8,173 nt of DNA from Bacillota bacterium (GCA_021821225.1 JAKACR010000120.1:1-8173), one strand, 5' to 3'. Positions 1 to 6,400 are shown, numbered from the stretch's first letter. The notes: generated by a model from the letters alone, not told the origin. Program-made: numbers and translations.

Positions 1-59
1 TCGTTGAGAATCTCTCTCACGATTTGCGCTTTGAACTCGGGTGTGTAGGTCTTTTTCAT
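1..59 (-). CDS. IS3-family transposase OrfA, N-terminal fragment
   Basis: Only the first 19 codons are in the window, reading MKKTYTPEFKAQIVREILN and continuing off the left edge. K-x-Y-x-x-E-F-K-x-x-I-V-R-E is the standard opening of the OrfA helix-turn-helix protein of IS3/IS911-type elements, which binds the IS ends and, as an OrfAB fusion made by programmed frameshifting, carries out transposition. The ATG at 57-59 is supported by the family's usual N-terminus. An SD-like GAGGTGAAAGG (77-87) lies 17 nt upstream, which is far, and an AAGG lies almost against the start, so translation initiation may be weak. Whether the full gene is intact cannot be judged. Confidence 0.8.
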   Translation of the reverse strand, partial: MKKTYTPEFKAQIVREILN

Positions 60-108
60 ACCTTAGTCTTACATCGCCTTTCACCTCGTGTCTAGTTTCT
101 TGGGTCCA
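1..108 (-). mobile_element. IS3-family insertion sequence, outer end (partial)
   Basis: The minus strand begins at 108 with TGGACCCAAGAAACTAGAC, which looks like the terminal inverted repeat of an IS3-family element. A short leader and the transposase OrfA start at 59 follow it. The rest of the element lies beyond the left edge, so the second end, the second reading frame and the target duplication cannot be seen. The boundary at 108 is inferred from the TGGACC terminus. If it is right, the flanking bases from 109 (CTA or CTAT) would be one copy of a 3-4 bp target duplication. Confidence 0.7.
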
Positions 109-412
109 CTATAACTGGCAAGCGCATTTTTTGTGAATGTAAAGGTTGCCCCCCATACAAAGGCAATCAACAGGAGCGAAATATTCGAAATAATACGATA
201 TACAGACATTTCCAAACCGCCAGTCCTGCTATTCGGATTATTTCTTTATTGGATGCAGCAGGTTCGAGGAAGACCACTGAAAGGAGACAACACCATAAGA
301 ATACACGAATCAGCCATGAGATACCAACCGCGTCTGCGGGTGCTGCGATGCAACAGAGACGGAGGAAGGAGAGCGCAGGAGAGCGGCGATCAACGGAACC
401 CTGAACCGTCTT
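109..412. other. Intergenic stretch next to the IS, no convincing gene
   Basis: No reading frame here looks like a conserved protein. By hand count, 121-300 has 75 G/C in 180 bases (about 42%), lower than the GC-rich genes that follow. An isolated SD-like AAAGGAGA (281-288) is followed at normal spacing by ATA rather than a usual start codon. A second purine-rich run (361-383) leads to ATC at 389, in frame with the ORF at 413. Both could be remnants of gene starts lost by mutation. I see no RNA-gene fold, T-box or riboswitch core. Confidence 0.4.
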
Positions 413-775
413 GTGGAGCGGATGCTTGCCCGCATCCCGGCGGATGACCGCCCGCTGGTGGAACGCTCGTTGCAGTTGCTGCTCACCGCGCTGCAAACGG
501 TGTTTGCTGGGTCGGCGCCCTGCCCTGTGCCCGGCGAGTTTAGCGCCATTCGCACGGAGTCGTCCAAATCAGGACTCTACGGCATCGATCTGCCGTCTGG
601 GGCGCGCCTGGTCAGCGGGTTTGTCCGGGCGACCAAACCGTCCGCCGCAATGAACGCCGCGGACCCGTCGATTCACCAGGTATCCCCGCCCGACGGCGGC
701 GGCCAGGAACCAAGCAGCCGTCGCAGCAAAACAATCTGGCCGATCACAAGATCCAGGCTGAAATCCTGCCAATAG
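413..775 (+). CDS. Hypothetical ORF, possibly a gene remnant
   Basis: This is a GTG-started frame of 120 codons; no protein family is recognised. Residues 1-33 look like an amphipathic helix (R-M-L-A-R-I-P, then L-Q-L-L-L-T-A-L-Q-T-V-F). Residues 45-75 look like a beta-rich stretch, with codon third positions rich in G/C like the real genes nearby, which is the main argument that this was once coding. Against it, the GTG has no good SD, and the last ~100 bases lie antisense to the DinB-family gene and turn into Ser/Arg/Pro-rich text typical of shadow frames. The open frame extends upstream to 320, and an AGGAG at 378-382 is well spaced for the ATC at 389. It may be a truncated or decayed gene whose original 3' end was lost near 660-700, or a chance ORF. 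Confidence 0.3.
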   Translation: MERMLARIPADDRPLVERSLQLLLTALQTVFAGSAPCPVPGEFSAIRTESSKSGLYGIDLPSGARLVSGFVRATKPSAAMNAADPSIHQVSPPDGGGQEPSSRRSKTIWPITRSRLKSCQ

Positions 776-939
776 ATCAGGTGATTCACAATTTGCCAGA
801 TGGTGTGCGACGCCCCACGCACTACCCGGTCGGCCAATTCCCACGGGAGATCCTCCAAAATGTTGTCCGCGCTGTCGTGTGAACCTTTGCCAGAAACGCT
901 GTTTAAGATCATTTTCCGCAAACCTGATATCCGCTCCAA
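673..939 (-). CDS. DinB-family protein, apparently C-terminally truncated
   Basis: The 88-residue product has the N-terminal half of a DinB/YfiT-like four-helix-bundle domain, a family of putative metal-dependent transferases (unrelated to DNA polymerase IV). The diagnostic part is G-A-S-H-T-I-W-Q-I-V-N-H-L-I-Y-W-Q (residues 42-58), with H53 a likely metal ligand. Family members are usually about 150-170 residues with further histidines near the C-terminus; here the frame stops just after S-W-P-P-P (78-82), so those ligands are absent. I chose the TTG at 937-939 because GAGGGGTG (946-953) lies 6 nt upstream; the earlier GTG at 948 is buried in that SD. The start is only 12 nt past the end of the NMO gene, so the two are probably co-transcribed. 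It may be a pseudogene, since loss of the 3' half fits the IS-disturbed region beyond. Confidence 0.65.
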   Translation of the reverse strand: MERISGLRKMILNSVSGKGSHDSADNILEDLPWELADRVVRGASHTIWQIVNHLIYWQDFSLDLVIGQIVLLRRLLGSWPPPSGGDTW

Positions 940-945
940 GCTGTT

Positions 946-953
946 CACCCCTC
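946..953 (-). promoter_or_regulatory. Shine-Dalgarno site deciding the DinB-family start
   Basis: On the minus strand GAGGGGTG overlaps the TGA stop of the upstream NMO gene and lies 6 nt before TTG at 939. This favours the TTG start over the GTG at 948 and suggests translational coupling of the two genes. Confidence 0.55.
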
Positions 954-2061
954 AATCGACCGCCGGAATCCTGGCCTGCAGCGCGGCCGCGGCCTCCCGG
1001 ACGGTTTGCTCGACCACAGCGAAAGCGGGCAATCGCCCCGCCATCCGCACTCCCTGACCGGCCCAGAGAGCCATGAACGCAGGATTGTCCGCCCGGGCTG
1101 CCGCGGCACGGATACCGCGCGTGAGCGCATTCTGGACCGGATAGGGCGGGATGCGCCCGCCATAGGACGCCATCCGGCGCATGAACTCCGTCACGATCCC
1201 GCGCGCAGCCTTCCCTGAATAGACCCTTGTGAGCGCCGTACTGTCTTCGGACGTCGCCAACAGCGTCTCTTTGTATACCCGGTGTGCACCGCTCTCCGGA
1301 CAAGCGAGAAACGCGGTTCCCATCTGCACTCCCTCGGCGCCGAGCACCAGACAGGCTGCCAATCCCCGGCCTTCCATGACACCCCCCGCAGCGACGACTG
1401 GCACGGACACTGCATCCACCATCTGCGGCACCAGCGCGAGCGTTCCGATAAGCGCGTTTTCCTCCGCATGGGCGAACGTGCCGCGATGGCCGCCGGCTTC
1501 GCTGCCCTGCGCGACGATCACATCGACCCCCGCCTGTTCCAGCGTCACTCCCTCACGCACGGTGGTGGCCGTCCCCATGACACAGATGCCCGCCCGCTTG
1601 AGACGCTGCACAACCGTCGGACCGGGAACGCCGAACGTGCAACTGAACACGGGAATCTTCTGGTCCACCACCATAGCGATCTGTTCATCAAACGATTCGG
1701 CAAACGGTTCGGAATCCCCGGCATCCGGTGAAGATTCCACCCCCAGCTCCTGGCGCAGCGGGGACAACACGCGCTGCATTGCGTCAATTTCCTCTCTGTC
1801 GATCCGAAACGGTTCCGGAATAAACAGGTTCACGCCAAACGGCCGGTCGGTCATAACGCGGATGCGCGCCACGGCGGACTCGATCTGCTTTGCGTTCATG
1901 TACCCGGCGCCGAGTGTCCCCAATCCGCCGGCGTTCGAGACGGCGGCCACCAGCTCGGGCGTCGTCACGCCGCCCGCCATGCCCGCCTGGATGACGGGGT
2001 GCACAATCTGCAGCCTGTCTGTCAAACGGGTGCGCAATCTGGTCATCTCCTCTCCGTCCAT
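952..2061 (-). CDS. Nitronate monooxygenase / FabK-like FMN-dependent oxidoreductase
   Basis: This 369-residue protein is a full-length member of the 2-nitropropane dioxygenase (NMO)/enoyl-ACP reductase II family, an FMN-binding TIM barrel that oxidises alkyl nitronates or, in FabK, reduces enoyl-ACP. Visible hallmarks, in order: the N-terminal strand P-V-I-Q-A-G-M-A-G-G (22-31), S-N-A-G-G-L-G-T-L-G (42-51), G-S-E-A-G-G-H (186-192) with the catalytic histidine H192, P-V-V-A-A-G-G-V (221-228), and the FMN-phosphate loop G-A-E-G-V-Q-M-G-T (241-249). The sequence cannot separate nitronate monooxygenase from FabK activity, and no fatty-acid synthesis genes are nearby. The ATG at 2061 has AAGGAAAGGA about 9 nt upstream; a second ATG at 2046 has GGAGAGG but too close. 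The DinB-family gene follows after 12 nt, and glyS is divergent. Confidence 0.88.
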   Translation of the reverse strand: MDGEEMTRLRTRLTDRLQIVHPVIQAGMAGGVTTPELVAAVSNAGGLGTLGAGYMNAKQIESAVARIRVMTDRPFGVNLFIPEPFRIDREEIDAMQRVLSPLRQELGVESSPDAGDSEPFAESFDEQIAMVVDQKIPVFSCTFGVPGPTVVQRLKRAGICVMGTATTVREGVTLEQAGVDVIVAQGSEAGGHRGTFAHAEENALIGTLALVPQMVDAVSVPVVAAGGVMEGRGLAACLVLGAEGVQMGTAFLACPESGAHRVYKETLLATSEDSTALTRVYSGKAARGIVTEFMRRMASYGGRIPPYPVQNALTRGIRAAAARADNPAFMALWAGQGVRMAGRLPAFAVVEQTVREAAAALQARIPAVD

Positions 2062-2103
2062 CGGGATCTATCCTTTCCTTGATGCCGATGTCGGTTCACC
2101 CGG

Positions 2104-2109
2104 ATTATA
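2104..2109 (-). promoter_or_regulatory. Putative -10 element of the NMO/FabK-like gene
   Basis: A perfect TATAAT lies on the minus strand about 42 nt before the start at 2061, giving a leader of roughly 36 nt. I find no good -35 hexamer 16-18 nt upstream (the sequence there is AAGTGC), so an activator may be needed or the match may be chance. Confidence 0.4.
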
Positions 2110-2244
2110 CACCCCCGGCTCCGCGCGCACTTCCGGAATCGGATTGCAGCACAGCGGCGCATGGAAGAGGTATGACGGCAAGCTGTATGGTAAACTGTCT
2201 GCGGGATATCGCACACACGAACGGACACACGGAGGCATCGACGA

Positions 2245-3624
2245 ATGGCGGCGACAATGGAACAACTGGTGGTGCTGGCCAGGCACAGAGGCTTTATCTT
2301 TCCCGGTTCAGACCTGTATGGCGGTCTGGCGAACAGTTGGGATTATGGACCGCTCGGCGTACTGCTCAAAAATAACGTCAAGCGCGCGTGGTGGCAGAAG
2401 TTCATCCAGGAATCGCCGTACAATGTCGGACTGGACAGCGCCATCCTGATGAACCGGAACGTCTGGGTCGCATCAGGACACGTCGGCCACTTCAACGATC
2501 CCATGATCGACTGCCGCCAATGCAAGGCGCGACACCGGGCGGACAAGCTGATCGAGGAAGCATTGTCGGAAAGAGGCGAGGAGCGCATCGTCGACGGGCT
2601 CCCCTTCTCCGCCATGGAAGCGCTGATCGAAGAGTACCGCATCCCCTGCCCCGACTGCGGAGCGCACGATTTCACGCCCGTCCGCCAGTTCAACATGATG
2701 TTCCGGACCTTTCAGGGCGTCACGGACGACGCGGCAAACGAGATCTTTCTGCGCCCCGAAACCGCGCAGGGCATCTTTGTCGATTTTGAGCATGTGATGC
2801 GCACGATGCGCAAGAAACTGCCGTTTGGCATCGGCCAGATCGGCAAGAGCTTTCGCAATGAGATCACACCCGGCAACTTCATCTTCCGGACGCGCGAGTT
2901 TGAACAGATGGAACTCGAATTTTTCTGCAGACCGGGGACAGACGATGAATGGTTCGAGTACTGGCGCGCGTTCTGCCGGGAGTACGTCCTCTCACTCGGA
3001 CTCCGGACGGACAACGTCCGGTTGCGCGACCATGAGCGCGAACAACTGTCGCATTACAGCAAGGCGACCACCGACATCGAATACCGCTTCCCATTCGGCT
3101 GGGGCGAACTGCTCGGCGTCGCGAACCGGACCGACTTTGACCTGTCGCGCCACGCCGAGCATTCCCGCAAGGACCTCACCGTGCGCGAGGACGACGGCGA
3201 GCCGTTCATTCCCTACTGCATCGAGCCGTCCATCGGCGTGGATCGCCTGCTGCTCGCGCTACTCGCCGACGCCTATGAACAGCAGGCGCTGCCGGACGGG
3301 GACGAGCGCACGGTGCTGCATTTTCATCCGTTTCTCGCACCTTATGCGGCGGCCGTGTTCCCGTTGTCCAAGAAACTGGGCGACCACGCCCGCGCGGTGT
3401 ATGCGGAGCTTGCCAAAGCGTTTTCGGTCGATTATGACGACAGCGGCTCCATCGGCAGGCGGTACCGTCGGCAGGATGAGATCGGTACGCCGTTTTGCGT
3501 CACCTTTGATTTTCAGTCATTGGAGGATCAGGCCGTGACGATCCGCGACCGCGATACGATGGAACAGGTGAGAGTGGCCATCCGCGACCTGCGCGCATGG
3601 CTGCGGGAGCGGATCGTCCTGTAG
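2245..3624 (+). CDS. glyS: Glycine--tRNA ligase, alpha2 class II type
   Basis: This enzyme charges tRNA-Gly with glycine using ATP, in the cytoplasm, as a homodimer. At 459 residues it has the normal length for the single-chain bacterial/eukaryotic-type enzyme. It starts with [13 protein letters not shown] (15-27). Motif 2 is F-R-N-E-I-T-P (203-209), preceded by R-P-E-T-A-Q-G-I-F (170-178). The glycine-pocket region is [15 protein letters not shown] (282-296), motif 3 is [10 protein letters not shown] (331-340), and the C-terminal anticodon-binding domain covers about 355-459. Two C-x2-C pairs (C90/C93 and C135/C138) could form a zinc site in the insertion domain. The ATG follows GGAGG (2231-2235) with a 9-nt spacer. 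I find no T-box antiterminator motif in the 183-nt leader and no U-tailed terminator after the gene. Confidence 0.97.
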   Translation: MAATMEQLVVLARHRGFIFPGSDLYGGLANSWDYGPLGVLLKNNVKRAWWQKFIQESPYNVGLDSAILMNRNVWVASGHVGHFNDPMIDCRQCKARHRADKLIEEALSERGEERIVDGLPFSAMEALIEEYRIPCPDCGAHDFTPVRQFNMMFRTFQGVTDDAANEIFLRPETAQGIFVDFEHVMRTMRKKLPFGIGQIGKSFRNEITPGNFIFRTREFEQMELEFFCRPGTDDEWFEYWRAFCREYVLSLGLRTDNVRLRDHEREQLSHYSKATTDIEYRFPFGWGELLGVANRTDFDLSRHAEHSRKDLTVREDDGEPFIPYCIEPSIGVDRLLLALLADAYEQQALPDGDERTVLHFHPFLAPYAAAVFPLSKKLGDHARAVYAELAKAFSVDYDDSGSIGRRYRRQDEIGTPFCVTFDFQSLEDQAVTIRDRDTMEQVRVAIRDLRAWLRERIVL

Positions 3625-3718
3625 AAATCCCGAGTCCGGATCCGGTGATGGATGGACAGCATTTCCGGAGCGTGTTTGCCGGACGGACGCGGATTTGGGA
3701 GACTGGAGTGGACGAGCG

Positions 3719-4396
3719 ATGAAGATGGGACCGAATTCCTTCAGGCGGCAACTGATGAACGCCCGCAATTCCATTCTTGGCATCGCCTGCTGTGCGGCAG
3801 TCGCCGTCGCCTGGTATGCGTTGATGGCGCCCCGTCTACCCGGGGGTGCGGTGGGACACGCGCCACAGGGAGGATCCACTCCCATCCAGCAGGGCACAGT
3901 CATCGGGCAGGTCCGGTTTACCAATGGCGATACGGCGACAGGCGGACACGGTCAGCCTGTCGCCGGCATCCAGGCCGCCGTCTCCGAGCAGATCGCGTAT
4001 CACATCCACGCCCACCTCAGCCTGTTTGACAACGGACGGCAAATCGCGGTGCCTCGCGGAATCGGCATTGTCCCGCCGCGCGTCGTACAGGATGGCTTTG
4101 TCGTCGGGGGCAGAGCGTTTTACTGGCTTCACACGCACGACGCGACCGGCATCATCCACATTGAGTCGCCCATCCGCCGCCTGTACTCGCTCGGCCAGTT
4201 TTTCGCCGTCTGGGGAGAGCCGCTGACCGGCCGCGATGTGGCGGGCATGCGGGGCAGCGTGCACGCATTTCTGGACGGCCGGCCGTATCATGGCAACCTG
4301 CGGACGATTCCACTCACCGCGCATGCGGAAATCACGCTCGAAGTGGGGACGCCCATCGTTCCGCCGCCACGCTACATCTTCCCGCCGGGACTCTGA
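3719..4396 (+). CDS. Uncharacterised membrane-anchored His-rich protein
   Basis: I recognise this 225-residue pattern as a conserved hypothetical family found in various Gram-positive bacteria; its function is unknown to me. A basic N-terminus is followed by one hydrophobic segment (about 18-37), which predicts a signal anchor with the rest outside the cell. The extracytoplasmic part has two His-rich signatures, Y-H-I-H-A-H-L (94-100) and W-L-H-T-H-D, then G-I-I-H-I-E (137-149), which look like metal ligands. The C-terminus is P-L-T-A-H-A-E-I-T-L-E-V-G-T-P and a Pro-rich tail. The ATG at 3719 is chosen because GGAGTG (3705-3710) lies 8 nt upstream; an in-frame TTG at 3695 lacks an SD. It starts 94 nt after glyS on the same strand, so read-through transcription is possible. 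A metal-binding or redox role is inference only. Confidence 0.75.
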   Translation: MKMGPNSFRRQLMNARNSILGIACCAAVAVAWYALMAPRLPGGAVGHAPQGGSTPIQQGTVIGQVRFTNGDTATGGHGQPVAGIQAAVSEQIAYHIHAHLSLFDNGRQIAVPRGIGIVPPRVVQDGFVVGGRAFYWLHTHDATGIIHIESPIRRLYSLGQFFAVWGEPLTGRDVAGMRGSVHAFLDGRPYHGNLRTIPLTAHAEITLEVGTPIVPPPRYIFPPGL

Positions 4397-4399
4397 CCC

Positions 4400-4414
4400 C
4401 CGGACCCTGTCCGG
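4400..4414. repeat. Short GC hairpin after the His-rich gene
   Basis: CCGGAC-CCT-GTCCGG forms a 6-bp perfect stem with a 3-nt loop, 4 nt after the stop codon of the plus-strand gene. No T-run follows, so it is a weak terminator candidate at best. Confidence 0.3.
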
Positions 4415-4436
4415 ACAATCTCCAACAGAGGGCGGG

Positions 4437-4483
4437 CGGGCAAAAGTCGCGCCGAATCCAAGCATGGCCGTGCCTTTTGCCCG
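4437..4483. repeat. 10-bp inverted repeat between convergent genes
   Basis: CGGGCAAAAG (4437-4446) pairs perfectly with CTTTTGCCCG (4474-4483) across a 27-nt loop that contains a smaller GCATGGCCGTGC-type fold. It sits between the ends of the His-rich gene and the HU gene, where a bidirectional transcription barrier would be expected. Neither side has a U-tract directly after the stem, so intrinsic termination is uncertain. Confidence 0.4.
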
Positions 4484-4510
4484 TCTCGCACCCGCACAGG
4501 TCCCGCTCTC

Positions 4511-4774
4511 TCAGCCCACGTACGTGCTGCTGACCTTGAGTTGCACCGTCTGTTTCTCCGGAATGGCGATCTCCTGCCCGGTTTGCGGATTCCTGCCCAT
4601 GCGAGCCGCGCGCATGGCCGGTTTCAGTTTGCCCACGCCCGCGATCGTGACTTCCTCGCCACTGTGCAGTTCTTCGACAATGGCCTTCTGCAGCGCTTTC
4701 CACGCCGCCTCCATATCCTTCTTGGTCAATCCGGCGGCATCCGCCGCCCTGTGGATCAACGCATCTTTACCCAC
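4511..4774 (-). CDS. HU-family nucleoid DNA-binding protein
   Basis: HU proteins are small dimeric histone-like proteins that bend and compact DNA. The 87-residue product has the family's usual length: N-terminal helices (K-D-A-L-I-H-R-A-A-D-A-A-G-L-T-K-K-D, 3-20), the E-E-V-T-I-A-G-V-G-K-L strand and turn (40-50), and the DNA-binding arm with A-A-R-x-G-R-N-P-Q-T-G (56-66), including the intercalating proline P63. It is divergent: the usual G-F-G-T-F turn reads G-V-G-K-L, and the C-terminal P-G-K-x-L-K-motif is replaced by K-V-S-S-T-Y-V-G. It may therefore be a second HU copy rather than the main hup. The GTG start follows GAGGGGT with a 9-nt spacer. It has its own promoter-like element and is not tightly linked to prs upstream. 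Confidence 0.9.
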   Translation of the reverse strand: MGKDALIHRAADAAGLTKKDMEAAWKALQKAIVEELHSGEEVTIAGVGKLKPAMRAARMGRNPQTGQEIAIPEKQTVQLKVSSTYVG

Positions 4775-4814
4775 GCGCTATCGACCCCTCATGGACAAAA
4801 TAGGTTGCGATCAT

Positions 4815-4844
4815 AGAATAGCGCATGACCACGTTTCCTGTCAG
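4815..4844 (-). promoter_or_regulatory. Putative sigma-A promoter of the HU gene
   Basis: On the minus strand CTGACA (4839-4844; 5 of 6 to TTGACA) and TATTCT (4815-4820; 4 of 6 to TATAAT) are 18 nt apart, about 40 nt ahead of the HU start codon. Confidence 0.5.
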
Positions 4845-4863
4845 CACTTTCGGATACTTTTTG

Positions 4864-4897
4864 CGAGAAATGCTCTCTGATGACCGCTGATTTCTCG
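4864..4897. repeat. Inverted repeat upstream of the HU promoter
   Basis: CGAGAAAT (4864-4871) and ATTTCTCG (4890-4897) are perfect inverted copies separated by 18 nt, so their centres are 26 nt apart. The near arm lies 20 nt upstream of the HU -35. It could be a regulator site or a weak hairpin; no factor is recognised. Confidence 0.35.
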
Positions 4898-4977
4898 GGA
4901 ATCGGCGCGCCTCGGCGCGGATGCGTTCCGAATGTCCGGAAGCACCCGCGCTTTCCGCCTTCACCACACATGTCCCC

Positions 4978-4987
4978 CGGCGCGCCG
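4978..4987. repeat. GC palindrome just after prs, with a second copy at 4903-4911
   Basis: CGGCGCGCCG lies 2-3 nt past the prs stop codon, and its nine-base core CGGCGCGCC recurs at 4903-4911. No T-run follows, so it is not a clear terminator; it may stall or fold the prs transcript, or be chance in GC-rich sequence. Confidence 0.25.
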
Positions 4988-4989
4988 TA

Positions 4990-5943
4990 TCACATCGTGC
5001 TTAACGCCAGATTCTGATGCACGCGTCCGATCGCCCGCGCCAACAGCGGTGCGGCCGGGATCACCTGAATCGGCAGTTCGTGCATCTCCGGCCGCAGCGG
5101 CAACGTGTCCGTCACGAGGATCTCGCGGATCGCAGGATGCCGCAGCCTCTGTTCCGCGGGAGCCGAGAACACGCCGTGCGACGCGCACAGCACCGCCTCC
5201 GGTCGCGCGCCCATGGAAACCAGGGTATCGACGACCTGAACGATGGTCCCTCCCGTATCGATGATGTCCTCGATGACAATCGGCGTCTTTCCCTCGACAT
5301 CCCCCACAAGATGGGTGATGACCGCTTCGTTGTGCCGCGGCCGCCCTTTATGCATAATCGCCATGGGCAATTCCAGCAGGGCGGCAAATTTCTCGGCCGT
5401 CTTGGCCCTCCCGGCGTCGGGCGAAACCACGATGGCGTCCTGCAGACCCATCTCCTTTACGCGTTCAGACAGCAGGGACAGCGCGGACAGATGATCCACG
5501 GGAATATTGAAAAATCCCTGAATCGCCGAAGCGTGCAGATCGATCGTGATGACGCGGTGCGCCCCCACCGTTGTCAGCACGTCCGCCATCACTTTTGCGG
5601 AAATCGGTTCGCGCGCTTCACCCTGCTTCTCCTGCCGCCCGTATCCGTAATACGGGATGATGACGTTGATCCTGCCCGCCGAGCTGCGCTTTAGCGCGTC
5701 GATCATCAGCAGGAGTTCGACGAAATGATCGTTGATCGGATCGGAGAATGTCTGCAGGAGGTAAGCGTCAGCGCCGCGCACGCTGTCGGGGAACTGCGCA
5801 TACAACTCACCGCTTCGAAAACGGGACAATGTGACAGCTCCGAGTTCCACCCCGAGGGCGGACGCGACATCCCGCGCCAACACGGGATGCGATGAGCCCG
5901 TGAACAGCCGAAATGCCTGCAACGAAAGGCCATACTCCACCAT
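4990..5943 (-). CDS. prs: Ribose-phosphate pyrophosphokinase (PRPP synthetase), divergent
   Basis: This class I PRPP synthetase transfers the pyrophosphate of ATP to ribose 5-phosphate, supplying purine, pyrimidine, His, Trp and NAD synthesis. At 317 residues it has normal length. Visible motifs: Y-Y-G-Y-G-R-Q-E (98-105), D-L-H-A (135-138) before Q-G-F-F-N-I-P-V-D-H-L (142-152), S-P-D-A-G-R-A-K-T-A (174-183), the catalytic loop K-G-R with K199 and R201, and the PRPP-binding loop E-D-I-I-D-T-G-G-T (225-233). Several active-site positions differ from canonical Bacilli Prs: F-R-S-G-E at 42-46 instead of F-x-D-G-E, G-R-Q-E for A-R-Q-D, and E-D for D-D. D-A-G-R and T-G-G-T resemble actinobacterial-type enzymes. 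It also lacks glmU/ctc/pth neighbours, so a second copy is possible. The ATG follows GGGGAGTG with a 7-nt spacer. Confidence 0.9.
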   Translation of the reverse strand: MVEYGLSLQAFRLFTGSSHPVLARDVASALGVELGAVTLSRFRSGELYAQFPDSVRGADAYLLQTFSDPINDHFVELLLMIDALKRSSAGRINVIIPYYGYGRQEKQGEAREPISAKVMADVLTTVGAHRVITIDLHASAIQGFFNIPVDHLSALSLLSERVKEMGLQDAIVVSPDAGRAKTAEKFAALLELPMAIMHKGRPRHNEAVITHLVGDVEGKTPIVIEDIIDTGGTIVQVVDTLVSMGARPEAVLCASHGVFSAPAEQRLRHPAIREILVTDTLPLRPEMHELPIQVIPAAPLLARAIGRVHQNLALSTM

Positions 5944-5992
5944 GGGCCATCACTCCCCATCCCCGTGATTCGTTGTATGCGGTTTCGCTTTT

Positions 5993-6022
5993 ACTGTACC
6001 ATTCCGGCGCACACATTGTGAA
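5993..6022 (-). promoter_or_regulatory. Putative sigma-A promoter of prs
   Basis: On the minus strand TTCACA (6017-6022; 5 of 6) and TACAGT (5993-5998; 4 of 6, preceded by the extended -10 TGG) are 18 nt apart, about 50 nt before the prs start. The position in the gap after the DUF1294 gene supports independent transcription of prs. Confidence 0.5.
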
Positions 6023-6076
6023 TGCCCGCAACCCTATAGATCGCAGAGCTTTGTGAATTTCTGCGGTTGCTCGCGG

Positions 6077-6367
6077 TCAACGTCCGAAAATCCCCACATC
6101 GAGCATCCACATCACCAGAAGAATCCAGAGAACCGTAAATGTCGGCGCCACGATTTGAAAGGATGCGTGCTTTGTCTTGTGTCGGAATCGCGCCATGCCC
6201 AGCCATGTTCCAAGCGCTCCCCCGGCAATGGTCAGAAAAAACAGCGTGCGTTCCTTCACACGCCTTCTTCGGCGATGGCGGGCGCGTTTTTTGTCCAGGG
6301 CCATAAGGACAAACGTCACTCCGTTCATGGCGGCGAGATACGCAAAGACCCACTGTTCCCATCGCAC
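6077..6367 (-). CDS. DUF1294 family small membrane protein
   Basis: This 96-residue protein belongs to the DUF1294 family (YdfK/YsdA-like), small integral membrane proteins of unknown function. Hydrophobic segments are at about 6-24, 42-58 and 72-90. The family core is A-L-D-K-K-R-A (23-29), a basic stretch H-R-R-R-R-R-V-K-E-R (31-40), then G-G-A-L-G-T-W-L-G-M-A-R-F-R-H-K-T-K-H (49-67). The GTG at 6367 is chosen because AAAGGGGGTG ends 5 nt upstream and the product then has the family's usual length and start; the open frame extends to 6487, but the extra residues are not family-like and would cover the lexA promoter. It is divergent from lexA, with the LexA operator in the shared gap, so SOS regulation is possible but its own promoter is not clear. 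Confidence 0.85.
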   Translation of the reverse strand: MRWEQWVFAYLAAMNGVTFVLMALDKKRARHRRRRRVKERTLFFLTIAGGALGTWLGMARFRHKTKHASFQIVAPTFTVLWILLVMWMLDVGIFGR

Positions 6368-6400
6368 CGGAACACCCCCTTTCTTACGACCGTTCTGGAC

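Noticed and set aside
133..447. 104-codon plus-strand frame next to the IS
   Set aside because: No SD for its GTG start, mixed codon use with an abrupt change in composition along its length, and no recognisable domain.
569..1303. Minus-strand 244-codon open frame
   Set aside because: It overlaps the NMO and DinB-family genes in another frame and has Gly/Arg-rich shadow composition with no family signature.
2171..2196. Possible glyS promoter (TATGAC, TATGGT or the extended -10-like TGG-TAAACT)
   Set aside because: None has an acceptable -35 at 16-18 nt, so no promoter can be assigned with confidence.
2062..2244. T-box or other riboswitch ahead of glyS
   Set aside because: No T-box antiterminator consensus (the AGGGTGG-N-ACCGCG type), specifier loop or terminator stem is visible, and the leader is short.
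1229..2449. Long plus-strand open frame of 406 codons antisense to the NMO gene
   Set aside because: Its Ser/Thr/Pro-rich translation is the usual shadow of a GC-rich gene, it runs through the divergent promoter region and into glyS, and the opposite strand encodes a clear NMO-family protein.
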